NCBI GenBank assembly: GCA_945878865.1
Contig: CAMCUD010000018.1
Span: forward strand, 27,999 to 91,998
Direction of reading: 5' to 3'
DNA: 64,000 bases
From: Bifidobacterium breve
Lineage (GTDB): Bacteria > Actinomycetota > Thermoleophilia > Solirubrobacterales > Solirubrobacteraceae
Shown: positions 25,462 to 34,089 of the stretch, piece after piece
Layout: every line of letters begins with the position of its first letter
Numbering within the stretch: the first letter of the stretch is position 1
Notes under the pieces: model-generated
Told to the model about the DNA's origin: nothing
What the model saw: only the letters and a program-made list of their open reading frames with translations
Databases searched by the model: none
Position numbers and translations under genes: made by a program

Positions 25462-26730
25462 GTGCCCGAAGATCCCCGCGATCCCAAGAACCCGTCCGGC
25501 GACCTCCCCGCGTGGCCGCCGAGCTGGGCGATGAGCGACACGCCGCAGGAGCCCACGGGTCCCGCGGCCGAGCCGCCCGCCGCCTCAGAGCCGGTGGCCG
25601 AGGAGCCGCCGACGACGGTGCACGAGGCTGCGCCGGCCGAGGCCGCGCCGTGGACGACGCCGGCGCCCGAGCCGGTGGCCGCCGAGCCCGAGCCCGAGCC
25701 GGTCGCGGAGGCGCCCGCCCCCGCCGAGGAACCCGCGTGGGCGCCGGAGTGGACCGAACCCGCGCCTGAGGCGGCGCCGGAGCCCGTCGCCTACGAGCAG
25801 CCCACGATCCAGCACGAGTCGATCTCGGCGCCCCTGGCCGCCGCCGCCGCGCACCACGAGCACGCTGAGCCGCCGGTCGACGAGTCGCCGCGGGTGTCGG
25901 TCGTCAACGAGCCGGAGCCCGAGGGCCAGGACGACGAGTACCGCTACCACAACAGCCCGAAGCGCTCGGCGGGTGTGCCGAACGCGATCGAGTTCGTCGA
26001 CGTCCACAAGGCGTTCGGCCGCAACCAGATCCTCCGGGGCCTGAACATGGGCATCCCCGAGGGCAAGATCTCGATGATCCTCGGCCCGTCGGGCACCGGC
26101 AAGTCCGTCTGCATCAAGCACATGGTCGGCCTGCTGTATCCCGACCAGGGCGACGTCATCGTGCACGGCCAGTCGGTCCCGAACATGACCGACGACGAGC
26201 TCTTCGACATGCGCAAGCGCTTCGGCGTCCTCTTCCAGGACGGCGCGCTCTTCGGCTCGATGAACCTCGAGGACAACGTCGCCTTCCCGCTGCGCCAGCA
26301 CACGGACAAGGGCGAGGAGGAGATCCGGGAGATCGTGCACCGCCGCCTCGGCGAGGTCGGTCTGTCGGGCTCCTGGGACAAGATGCCGAACGAGCTGTCG
26401 GGCGGCATGCGCAAGCGCGCGGGGTTCGCCCGGGCGCTCGTGCTCGACCCGGACATCGTCCTCTTCGACGAGCCGGACTCGGGCCTGGACCCGGTCCGCA
26501 CGGCGCTGCTGTGCGAGCTCATCGAGGAGATCCACCAGGAGAACGGTGGCGCCTACGTCGTCATCACCCACGACATCCTCTCGGCCCGCCGCGTGGCGGA
26601 GCACATCAGCGTGCTCTGGCGCGGGCGGATCGTGGAGTCCGGGCCGGCGGAGGAGCTGTTCAACTCCGACAACCCGTTCGTGCGCCAGTTCCTCTCGGGC
26701 GAATCACAAGGCCCGCTGGGAATGGAGTGA
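25462..26730 (+). CDS. Mce-system ATPase (MlaF/Mkl type) with long disordered N-terminal extension
   Basis: The C-terminal 250 residues are an ABC ATPase: Walker A GPSGTGKS (208-215), signature LSGGMRKRAG (about 312) and Walker B VLFDEPDSGLDP (Asp about 336), most like MlaF/MceG. Residues 1 to about 170 are unusual: Pro/Ala/Glu-rich, with repeated EPxPEPVAEAPAPAEEP-like runs and almost no hydrophobic residues, so probably disordered. GTG 25462 is used because GGAGG lies just upstream; an internal ATG at 25531 would shorten but not remove the extension. Linkage of the ATPase to the mce operon differs from mycobacteria, where MceG is encoded elsewhere. A 138-bp gap follows before the first Mce gene. 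Confidence 0.92.
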   Translation: MPEDPRDPKNPSGDLPAWPPSWAMSDTPQEPTGPAAEPPAASEPVAEEPPTTVHEAAPAEAAPWTTPAPEPVAAEPEPEPVAEAPAPAEEPAWAPEWTEPAPEAAPEPVAYEQPTIQHESISAPLAAAAAHHEHAEPPVDESPRVSVVNEPEPEGQDDEYRYHNSPKRSAGVPNAIEFVDVHKAFGRNQILRGLNMGIPEGKISMILGPSGTGKSVCIKHMVGLLYPDQGDVIVHGQSVPNMTDDELFDMRKRFGVLFQDGALFGSMNLEDNVAFPLRQHTDKGEEEIREIVHRRLGEVGLSGSWDKMPNELSGGMRKRAGFARALVLDPDIVLFDEPDSGLDPVRTALLCELIEEIHQENGGAYVVITHDILSARRVAEHISVLWRGRIVESGPAEELFNSDNPFVRQFLSGESQGPLGME

Positions 26731-26868
26731 GAAGGCCCCAAGCCATTCACTCCCGAGGGTTGTCAACACACACTCAACATCGCTTCGGAATCATGCCCCG
26801 CCTGCTTTGCAGGGGAGCCCTGTCGTGACCCGTTTTCGTCCTCACCCCCATCGCGGGAGCACCGCGCG

Positions 26869-28197
26869 ATGACGCCCGCCCGCGGCGTCGTCCTCGGTGT
26901 GCTCGTCATCGCGATCGCCGCGGTGGCGTTCGTCGTGCTGCGCGGAGACGGCGGGCCGACGTACAACCTCGTCTTCGAGAACTCCGGCCAGCTCGTCAAG
27001 GGCAACCAGGTGGAGATCTCCGGCCGCGCCGTGGGCAAGGTCGACGAGATCACGCTGACCGACGACAACCAGGCGAAGGTCAAGGTCACGATCACCGACT
27101 CGTCGCTCCAGGACGGTCTCCCGCGCGGGACAAAGGCCACGGTGCGCCAGGCGTCGCTGTCGAGCGTCGCGGGGCGGTTCATCTCGCTGGAGCTCGGCAC
27201 CGGGCCGAAGCTGTCGTCCGGCTCGACCATCCCCGCGACGCAGACCCTGTCGACGGTGGACCTCGACCAGCTGTTCAACACGCTCGACGAGCCCACGCGC
27301 AAGAGCCTGCAGAAGGTCGTCCAGGGTCAGGCGACGTGGTACCAGGGCCAGGGCGCGAACGCCAACGAGGCGGCGAAGTGGTTCTCGCCGGCGCTGTCGA
27401 GCACCTCGAAGCTCCTGCGCCAGCTCACCGAGGATCAGGGCACGTTCGAGTCGCTCGTCGTCAACGCGTCGAAGGTCGTCGGCGCGCTCGCACAGCAGCG
27501 CGACTCGATCTCCGGCCTCGTGCAGAACGCCAACGAGGCCAGCGCCGCGGTCGGCGACCAGAGCCAGGCGCTCGAGGAATCGCTGAGCGTCCTGCCGACG
27601 ACGCTCAAGCGCGGCAACTCGACGTTCGTCAACCTGCGCTCCACGCTCGACGACCTCGAGCCGCTCGTCGACGTGTCGCTCGAGCAGACGAAGGACCTCG
27701 CGCCGTTCCTCGCCGAGCTGCGTCCGCTGCTCGAGGAGGCGGGGCCGACGGTCAAGGACCTGTCGACGATCGTCAGCAAGCCGGGCGCGAACAACGACCT
27801 GACCGACCTCATGAAGCAGGCGCCGCAGATCCAGAAGACCGCGACGCCGACCTTCAAGAACACGACCCAGGCGATCAACCAGTCGCTGCCGGTGCTCACG
27901 TTCGCGCGCCCGTACGCGCCTGACGTCATCGGGCTGCTGCGCGACTTCGGTCAGACGAACGCGTACTACGACGCCAACGGCCACTTCGCGCGCGCCCAGG
28001 TCATCACGAACGCCTTCAGCTACGACCAGGCGACGAACACGCTCACGCCGCAGGACCCGTCGCAGCGGCTCAACGGCGTCTCGACGGGCAACGTCCGGCG
28101 CTGCCCGGGCGCGGCGAGCCAGGCCGCCGCCGACGGTTCGGGCCCGTGGACGGAGAACGGCACGCTGGACTGCGATCCGACGAAGGTGCTGCCGTGA
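26869..28197 (+). CDS. Mce family protein 1 (MlaD domain)
   Basis: The 442-residue protein has one N-terminal membrane helix (GVVLGVLVIAIAAVAFVVL) and then the MCE/MlaD domain (residues about 28-110) with FENSGQLVKGNQVEISGRAVGKVDEI. A long helical region from about 120 to 350, rich in Gln/Thr/Leu heptads, probably forms part of the hydrophobic needle or channel that carries lipids between the membrane and outer layer. Cysteines occur only near the C-terminus (RRCPGAAS, LDCDP), a feature of this Mce subtype. It is the first of six Mce genes, corresponding in position to MceA. Confidence 0.93.
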   Translation: MTPARGVVLGVLVIAIAAVAFVVLRGDGGPTYNLVFENSGQLVKGNQVEISGRAVGKVDEITLTDDNQAKVKVTITDSSLQDGLPRGTKATVRQASLSSVAGRFISLELGTGPKLSSGSTIPATQTLSTVDLDQLFNTLDEPTRKSLQKVVQGQATWYQGQGANANEAAKWFSPALSSTSKLLRQLTEDQGTFESLVVNASKVVGALAQQRDSISGLVQNANEASAAVGDQSQALEESLSVLPTTLKRGNSTFVNLRSTLDDLEPLVDVSLEQTKDLAPFLAELRPLLEEAGPTVKDLSTIVSKPGANNDLTDLMKQAPQIQKTATPTFKNTTQAINQSLPVLTFARPYAPDVIGLLRDFGQTNAYYDANGHFARAQVITNAFSYDQATNTLTPQDPSQRLNGVSTGNVRRCPGAASQAAADGSGPWTENGTLDCDPTKVLP

Positions 28198-29648
28198 AGC
28201 GCGCGGGCCTTATCGCGATCCCCGCCGTCCTGATCGCCGCCGTGGCGATCCTGGCGCTCGGCACGGGCGCCAAGGACGACGACGGCGCGTACCGCGTGCG
28301 CGCGATCTTCGACAACGCGTTCACGGTCATCCCCGGCCTCGACGTGAAGATCGCGGGTGTTCGGGTGGGGCAGGTCGAATCGCTCGACCTCACGAAGGAC
28401 AACAAGGCCGCGGTCGTCCTGCGCATCGACAACAAGTCCTTCCAGGACTTCCGCACCGACGCGCTGTGCACGATCCGCCCGCAGGGCCTGATCGGTGAGA
28501 AGTTCGTCGAGTGCGATCCCACGCTGCCGCGGCGCGAGGGCACGCCGGCGCCGCCCGAGCTGCCGGTCGTTCCCGAGGGCGAGCCGGGCGCCGGCCAGCA
28601 CCTCCTGCCGGTGTCGCGGACGGGCAAGCCGGTCGACATCGACCTCATCAACGACACGCTGCGGCTGCCCTACCGCGAGCGCCTGACGCTCATCCTCAAC
28701 GAGCTGGGCACGGCGGTGTCGGGGCGCGGCACGGAGCTGCGCGCCGCGATCAAGCGGCTGAACCCCGGCCTGCAGGAGACCGACAAGGTCCTGAAGATCC
28801 TGGCCGAGCAGAACGAGACGCTGGGCCGGCTCGCCGAGGAGTCCGACACGGCGCTCGCGCCGCTGGCCGCCGAGCGCCAGCGCGTCGCCGGGTTCATCCA
28901 GGGGGCCGACACGACGCTCCAGGCGCAGGCGAACTCCAGCGAGGCGCTCGAGCAGAGCCTGCAGAAGCTGCCGACGTTCCTCCAGGAGCTCCAGCCCACG
29001 ATGCGCCAGCTGTCGTCGCTCTCCGACGAGGCGATCCCGGTGATCGCCGACCTCGAGGCCGTCGCGCCGCAGCTCAGCCAGTTCATCGAGGGCCTGGGCC
29101 CGTTCAGCACGGCTGCGATTCCCGCGACGACGTCGCTCGGCGAAGCCGCGGACACGGGCGGCAAGGCGCTCATCGCCAGCAAGGGCACGATCGACCAGCT
29201 CGGCACGCTCGCGGAGAACGCGGCGCCGGCGTCGGAGAACCTCAAGGCGCTGACCGAGAGCCTGGAGGAGACGGGGTCGTTTGAGCGGATCCTCAGCCTC
29301 ATCTTCTACGCGGCGAATTCGCAGAACGGATTCGACGATCTCGGGTACTACGCGCGTGGCCTGATCCTCACGGAGCTCAGCGCCACGACGTACGTCACGT
29401 CGAAGACCACTGAGTCGCGCCGGATCGGCGAGAAGCTGGCGAACCCGCCGAAGGACGAGAACGCGGACGCGTCCGCGGCGAGCGCCAGCGCCGCCTCCAC
29501 GCTCAAGCTCCCGACCGAGGTCACCGCGCCGCAGAAGACGCGCGCGCCGAAGGAGGCCGTCACGCCGGTGTCCTCTTCGGCCTCCGGCGAGACCCAGTCC
29601 TCGGCCGAGGAGACCGTGGCCGATTACCTGCTCGGGGGTGACTCGTGA
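28194..29648 (+). CDS. Mce family protein 2
   Basis: The 484-residue protein has an N-terminal anchor (AGLIAIPAVLIAAVAILALG) and an MCE domain (IFDNAFTVIPGLDVKIAGVRVGQVESLDL), then a long helical region (about 190-420) and a Ser/Ala/Thr-rich C-terminal tail. GTG 28194 overlaps the preceding stop (GTGA). It would assemble with the other five into a hetero-hexameric ring, position MceB. The insertion CDPTLPRREGTPAPPELPVVPEGE within the domain is longer than in the other five. Confidence 0.92.
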   Translation: MKRAGLIAIPAVLIAAVAILALGTGAKDDDGAYRVRAIFDNAFTVIPGLDVKIAGVRVGQVESLDLTKDNKAAVVLRIDNKSFQDFRTDALCTIRPQGLIGEKFVECDPTLPRREGTPAPPELPVVPEGEPGAGQHLLPVSRTGKPVDIDLINDTLRLPYRERLTLILNELGTAVSGRGTELRAAIKRLNPGLQETDKVLKILAEQNETLGRLAEESDTALAPLAAERQRVAGFIQGADTTLQAQANSSEALEQSLQKLPTFLQELQPTMRQLSSLSDEAIPVIADLEAVAPQLSQFIEGLGPFSTAAIPATTSLGEAADTGGKALIASKGTIDQLGTLAENAAPASENLKALTESLEETGSFERILSLIFYAANSQNGFDDLGYYARGLILTELSATTYVTSKTTESRRIGEKLANPPKDENADASAASASAASTLKLPTEVTAPQKTRAPKEAVTPVSSSASGETQSSAEETVADYLLGGDS

Positions 29649-31063
29649 GGCAGCGGCGCGGCTCCCTGGCCTCCAACCCCGTGCTCATCGGCGCGGCGAC
29701 GGTGCTCGTCGTGCTCGTCGGCGTGTTCCTCGCGTACAACGCGAACTCCGGTCTGCCGTTCGTGCCGACGTACAGCCTCAAGGTGGAGGTGCCGAACGCC
29801 GCGCAGCTCGTCAAGGGCAACGAGGTTCGGGTCGGCGGCACGCGCGTCGGCATCGTCGAGGACATCGGCACGAAGACGTACCCGAACGGCGCGACCACCG
29901 CGATCCTCAACCTCAAGCTCGAGACGAGCGTCGACCCGCTGCCGAAGGACTCCACCTTCGTGATCCGCTCGCGCTCGGCGCTCGGCCTGAAGTACGTCTC
30001 GATCACGCGTGGGACGAGCTCGGAGGGGTGGGCCGATGGATCGACGCTGCCGCTGAGCGCTGCGCGCCCGCGCCCGGTCGAGCTCGACCAGGTGCTCAAC
30101 ACCTTCAACGAGCCGACCCGTCGCGCCAGCCAGGTCAACATCAAGAACTTCGGCGACGCGCTCGCCGGCCGCGGTGCGGGCCTGAACCGGACGATCGAGG
30201 AGCTCAACCCGCTGCTGGAGAACCTCACGCCGGTCATGCGGATGCTCTCGCAGGAGGACACCGGCCTGCGCAATCTCGTCGTGGCGCTCGAGGCGACGGC
30301 GGCGGAGGTCGCGGGGGTCGCGACGCAGCAGGCCGAGCTGTTCGCCGGGCTTGACACGACGTTCTCGGCGCTCGCCGAGGTCGCGCCGGATATCCAGCTC
30401 GCCACCGAGCGCGCGCCAGCGGCGCTCGACACGGCGATTCGCTCGTTCCGCGTGCAGCGCCCCTTCCTCAAGGACAGCGAGACGCTCTTCACGGCGCTGC
30501 AGCCGGCCGCCAAGGCGCTGCGCGCGTCGGCGCCCGACCTGGCGAACACGGTCGACGTCGGCACCCCGGTGCTCCAGCGGGTTCCGCAGTTCAACGCCGA
30601 GCTGACGACGACGCTGCAGGCGCTGCAGACGTTCTCCGACGATCCGAGCACGGACCTCGGCCTGCGGGGTCTGACCACGCTCGTCGGCATCCTCAACCCG
30701 ACGCTCGCGGACATCACGCCGACGCAGACGCTCTGCAACTACATCGGCATCGCCGCGCGAAACGTCGCCTCGCTCTTCAGCATCGGCGACGCCAACGGCA
30801 CCGCGGCGCGTGCGGCGCTGATGAGCCCGATCACGGGCCCGAACAGCCTCGTCGGCCCTGCCTCGGCACCGGCCGCGGGTGGCGGGCCGGAGGCGGCGAA
30901 GAACTGGGCGCATCTCAACCCGTACCCGAATGCGGGCCAGCCGGGCGCGCCGAAGGAGTGCGAGGCGGGCAACGAGCCGTACACGCCGGGCCAGGTCCAG
31001 ATCGGCAACCCGCCGGGCACCCAGAGCACGAAGACCGACCGCCTCGTGCGAGGTGAGGACTGA
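29645..31063 (+). CDS. Mce family protein 3
   Basis: The 472-residue protein has an N-terminal helix (IGAATVLVVLVGVFLAYNA) and an MCE domain (EVPNAAQLVKGNEVRVGGTRVGIVEDI), a helical central region and a flexible Gly/Pro-rich tail (NPYPNAGQPGAPKECEAGN). GTG 29645 overlaps the previous stop. It corresponds in position to MceC. The domain is followed by LDQVLNTFNEPTRRASQVNIKNFG, a segment conserved after the MCE domain in several of these proteins. Confidence 0.92.
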   Translation: MRQRRGSLASNPVLIGAATVLVVLVGVFLAYNANSGLPFVPTYSLKVEVPNAAQLVKGNEVRVGGTRVGIVEDIGTKTYPNGATTAILNLKLETSVDPLPKDSTFVIRSRSALGLKYVSITRGTSSEGWADGSTLPLSAARPRPVELDQVLNTFNEPTRRASQVNIKNFGDALAGRGAGLNRTIEELNPLLENLTPVMRMLSQEDTGLRNLVVALEATAAEVAGVATQQAELFAGLDTTFSALAEVAPDIQLATERAPAALDTAIRSFRVQRPFLKDSETLFTALQPAAKALRASAPDLANTVDVGTPVLQRVPQFNAELTTTLQALQTFSDDPSTDLGLRGLTTLVGILNPTLADITPTQTLCNYIGIAARNVASLFSIGDANGTAARAALMSPITGPNSLVGPASAPAAGGGPEAAKNWAHLNPYPNAGQPGAPKECEAGNEPYTPGQVQIGNPPGTQSTKTDRLVRGED

Positions 31064-32766
31064 TGGCGCGCGGCGACAAGGCTGATCGGCCGCGCGTGCT
31101 GCGCAAGGACCGGACGGGCGCCAACCCGGTGACGGTCGGCCTGCTCGCGCTGGTCGTCATCGTCGTGGCGTGCTGGCTGGCCTTCCGCAAGGACAACCCA
31201 CTCACGACCCCGTTCAAGCTCGAGGCGGTCTTCCAGACGTCGAACGGCGTGCGTCCGAACATGCCCGTGCGCATCGCCGGCGTTGACGTCGGCAAGGTCA
31301 CGGCGGTCAAGGCGCAGGCGACCACGACGGAGACCTCCGTCATCGAGATGGAGATCAACCCGAAGGGGCTGCCCATCCACAAGGACGCCGAGCTGAAGAT
31401 CCGCCCCCGCATCTTCCTCGAGGGCAACTACTTCATCGATCTGAAGCCGGGCACGCCGAGCCAGCCGAGCGTCAGCAGTGGCGACACGATCCCGGTGACG
31501 CAGACGGCCACGCCGGTGCAGCTCGACCAGGTGCTGACCGCGCTCCAGCAGAACACCCGGGAGGACCTCCAGGGCCTGCTTCAGGGCTTCGGCGATGGCC
31601 TGACGAACAAGCCGACGGCTGCGGAGAACGCGACGCAGGACGAGTCCGTCAAGGGCCTGACCGCCGCGCAGGCGCTGAACAAGAGCCTCAACGACGCGCC
31701 CGGCGCCGCGCGTGGCACCGCGATCGTCAACTCGGCGATCGTGGGCGACGGCAACGATGTCGCGGCCACGATCAAGGCGCTGAACACGCTGAGCGTGTCG
31801 CTGTCGGGTGAGACGCAGGCGCTCCAGGACACGGTCGTGAACTTCAACAAGACGGTGTCCGCGTTCGCCGATGAGAGCACGGCGCTCGGCCAGTCGATCG
31901 CCGCACTGCCGAAGACGCTGAAGACGGCCAACGCGACGTTCGACGCGCTCAACGCCTCGTTCCCGCCCGTCCGTGCCTTCGCCAAGGAGATCCTCCCGGG
32001 CGTCGCGGAGACCCAGGCGACGATCGACGCCGCGCGGCCGTGGATCACGCAGGCCACCGCACTGCTCTCCGACGATGAGCTCGGCGGGCTGGTCGACATC
32101 CTCACGCCGACCACCCAGGACCTCGCAGAGGCGGGTGGCAGCACCCAGAGCCTGCTCAACCAGCAGAACCTCCTCGCGCAGTGCGCGACGAAGGTGCTGC
32201 TGCCGACGGGCGACGTCGTCATCGAGGACGGCCCGCGGACCAGCGGCGCGTCGGTCTACAAGGAGTTTTTCTACGCCGCGGTCGGCTTCAACGGCGAGGG
32301 CCAGGAGACCGACGGCAACGGCCAGTGGCTGCGCGCGACGGTCGGCGGGTCCAACCGCGTCGAGACCGGCTCCGTGCCGCTGCAGGGCAACCCGAAGCTC
32401 TACGGCAACGCGCTGCTGCCGCCGAAGGGCACACGCCCGGCGATGCCGAGCAGCCTGCCGACGCAGAACTTCAAGGAGAACTGCAAGGACCAGGCGCCGC
32501 CGAACCTCAACGCCGCGATCACGGGCCCCGCGGACGGCCAGAACGGCAAGGCCGGTACGTACAAGGGCCTGGGCGGCTCCACGAGCGCGACCGCCGGATC
32601 GGCGTCCTCGACGCCCGTCAAGGCCGCCGCTGCCGCGAAGCCTCGCGCCGCCGCCGAGCCCCAGGCCGTCGCGAAGGCCGACGACGCCGGGGCAGACGAC
32701 GGCTCGGTCGCCGGCGGACTGCTCGGCGTGCTCAACCCGCTGCGCAGCGAGGAGGGCGGGAAGTGA
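31063..32766 (+). CDS. Mce family protein 4 (longest)
   Basis: At 567 residues this is the longest of the six. It has an N-terminal anchor (VGLLALVVIVVACWLAF) and MCE domain (FQTSNGVRPNMPVRIAGVDVGKVTAV). The helical region contains the usual post-domain segment LDQVLTALQQNTREDLQGLLQGF, and the C-terminal 80 residues are low-complexity Ala/Lys/Pro-rich. The ATG sits at the stop of the previous gene with a 1-bp overlap. Position corresponds to MceD, which in mycobacteria also carries a long C-terminal extension. Confidence 0.92.
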   Translation: MARGDKADRPRVLRKDRTGANPVTVGLLALVVIVVACWLAFRKDNPLTTPFKLEAVFQTSNGVRPNMPVRIAGVDVGKVTAVKAQATTTETSVIEMEINPKGLPIHKDAELKIRPRIFLEGNYFIDLKPGTPSQPSVSSGDTIPVTQTATPVQLDQVLTALQQNTREDLQGLLQGFGDGLTNKPTAAENATQDESVKGLTAAQALNKSLNDAPGAARGTAIVNSAIVGDGNDVAATIKALNTLSVSLSGETQALQDTVVNFNKTVSAFADESTALGQSIAALPKTLKTANATFDALNASFPPVRAFAKEILPGVAETQATIDAARPWITQATALLSDDELGGLVDILTPTTQDLAEAGGSTQSLLNQQNLLAQCATKVLLPTGDVVIEDGPRTSGASVYKEFFYAAVGFNGEGQETDGNGQWLRATVGGSNRVETGSVPLQGNPKLYGNALLPPKGTRPAMPSSLPTQNFKENCKDQAPPNLNAAITGPADGQNGKAGTYKGLGGSTSATAGSASSTPVKAAAAAKPRAAAEPQAVAKADDAGADDGSVAGGLLGVLNPLRSEEGGK

Positions 32767-34085
32767 GGCGCGCGATCCGCCGGTACTCCCGGGACTTCGT
32801 GATGATCGCCATCATCGCGGTCATCGCACTGGTCGTGGGCGGCTACATCCTCTCCAACCAGCGCCTGTACCTGCCGAAGTGGGTGCCGGGCGTCGGCACC
32901 GAGTTCGTCGAGTACCAGGCGGACATGGAGACGGCGAAGTCGCTGACGCCGGGCCAGGGCCAGACGGTGACGATCGCCGGCGTGCCGGTGGGCGAGATCG
33001 GCGACGTCGAGCTGCAGAACGGCCGCGCGGTCGTGACCCTGAAGATCCGCAAGAAGTACGCGAACCTCTACAAGGACGTCACGGCGCTCGCTCGGCCGAA
33101 GACCGGCCTGGAGGACATGACGATCGAGCTCAACCCGGGGACGGCGGACGCCGGCGTGCTTCCCGCGGGCGGCACGATCCCCGCGTCGCAGACCGCGCCG
33201 ACGGTCGCCCTCGACGAGATCCTCGCGAGCCTCGACAAGGACACGCGGCAGTACCTCGTGATGCTCGTCGGCGGCGGTGGCGAGGCGCTGACGGAGAACG
33301 ACAAGGCGCTCAGCGCGTCGCTGCGCCGGTTCCAGCCGACGACGCGCGACATCAACCTCATCACCAAGCAGCTGGAGAAGCGCCAGACGAACATCCGGCG
33401 CGTCACGAAGAACTTCCGCCTGCTCGTCGAGGCCGTCGGCGAGAAGAACCAGCAGCTCACATCCCTGGTGCGCGCCTCGGACAAGGTCTTCGCCGCGTTC
33501 GCCGCGCAGGACGAGTCGCTGCGGAAGACGATCTCCGAGCTCCCGATGAGCCTGAAGGACACGCAGAAGGCGCTCTCGAAGGTCGACACGCTCGCGACGG
33601 ATCTCGGGCCGACGGCCGAGAAGCTGCGTCCCGGCGCGCGGGCGCTGGCCGGCACCTCGAAGGCGACGCAGCAGTTCTTCAAAGAGACGACGCCCGTCGT
33701 CGAGGACCAGCTGCGGCCGTTTGCGCGCGACGTGCAGCCCACCGCGAAGTCCACGCAGAAGGCCGCGCAGTACCTGGCGGCGGACATTCCCGCGCTCGAC
33801 CGCTCGCTCGAGCTGGTCAACGAGCTGCTGAACGGGCTGACGTACAACCCGTCGGGCAACGCGAACGAGGGCTACCTCTTCTGGCTGTCCTGGCTCAACC
33901 ACTCCAGCGCCTCCGTGCTGTCCTCGCAGGACGGCAACGGCGTGATCCGCCGCGTGCTCGGCCTGGCGTCGTGCGGCAGCATCTTCGCGCTGCAGAACAG
34001 CTTCCGGCAGGGCAACCCGCTACTGGCGGCGATCGCCGACCTCTCCAACCTCCCGAAGGCCTCCGCCGGCGGGACCAAGTGCTGA
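32763..34085 (+). CDS. Mce family protein 5
   Basis: The 440-residue protein has an N-terminal anchor (FVMIAIIAVIALVVGGYIL) and MCE domain (QGQTVTIAGVPVGEIGDVEL), followed by a long helical region with heptad-like repeats. GTG 32763 overlaps the preceding stop. It stands at the MceE position, but unlike mycobacterial MceE/LprK it shows no lipobox cysteine. The C-terminus ends in a short Cys-containing tail (GGTKC). Confidence 0.92.
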   Translation: MRRAIRRYSRDFVMIAIIAVIALVVGGYILSNQRLYLPKWVPGVGTEFVEYQADMETAKSLTPGQGQTVTIAGVPVGEIGDVELQNGRAVVTLKIRKKYANLYKDVTALARPKTGLEDMTIELNPGTADAGVLPAGGTIPASQTAPTVALDEILASLDKDTRQYLVMLVGGGGEALTENDKALSASLRRFQPTTRDINLITKQLEKRQTNIRRVTKNFRLLVEAVGEKNQQLTSLVRASDKVFAAFAAQDESLRKTISELPMSLKDTQKALSKVDTLATDLGPTAEKLRPGARALAGTSKATQQFFKETTPVVEDQLRPFARDVQPTAKSTQKAAQYLAADIPALDRSLELVNELLNGLTYNPSGNANEGYLFWLSWLNHSSASVLSSQDGNGVIRRVLGLASCGSIFALQNSFRQGNPLLAAIADLSNLPKASAGGTKC

Positions 34086-34089
34086 TCTG

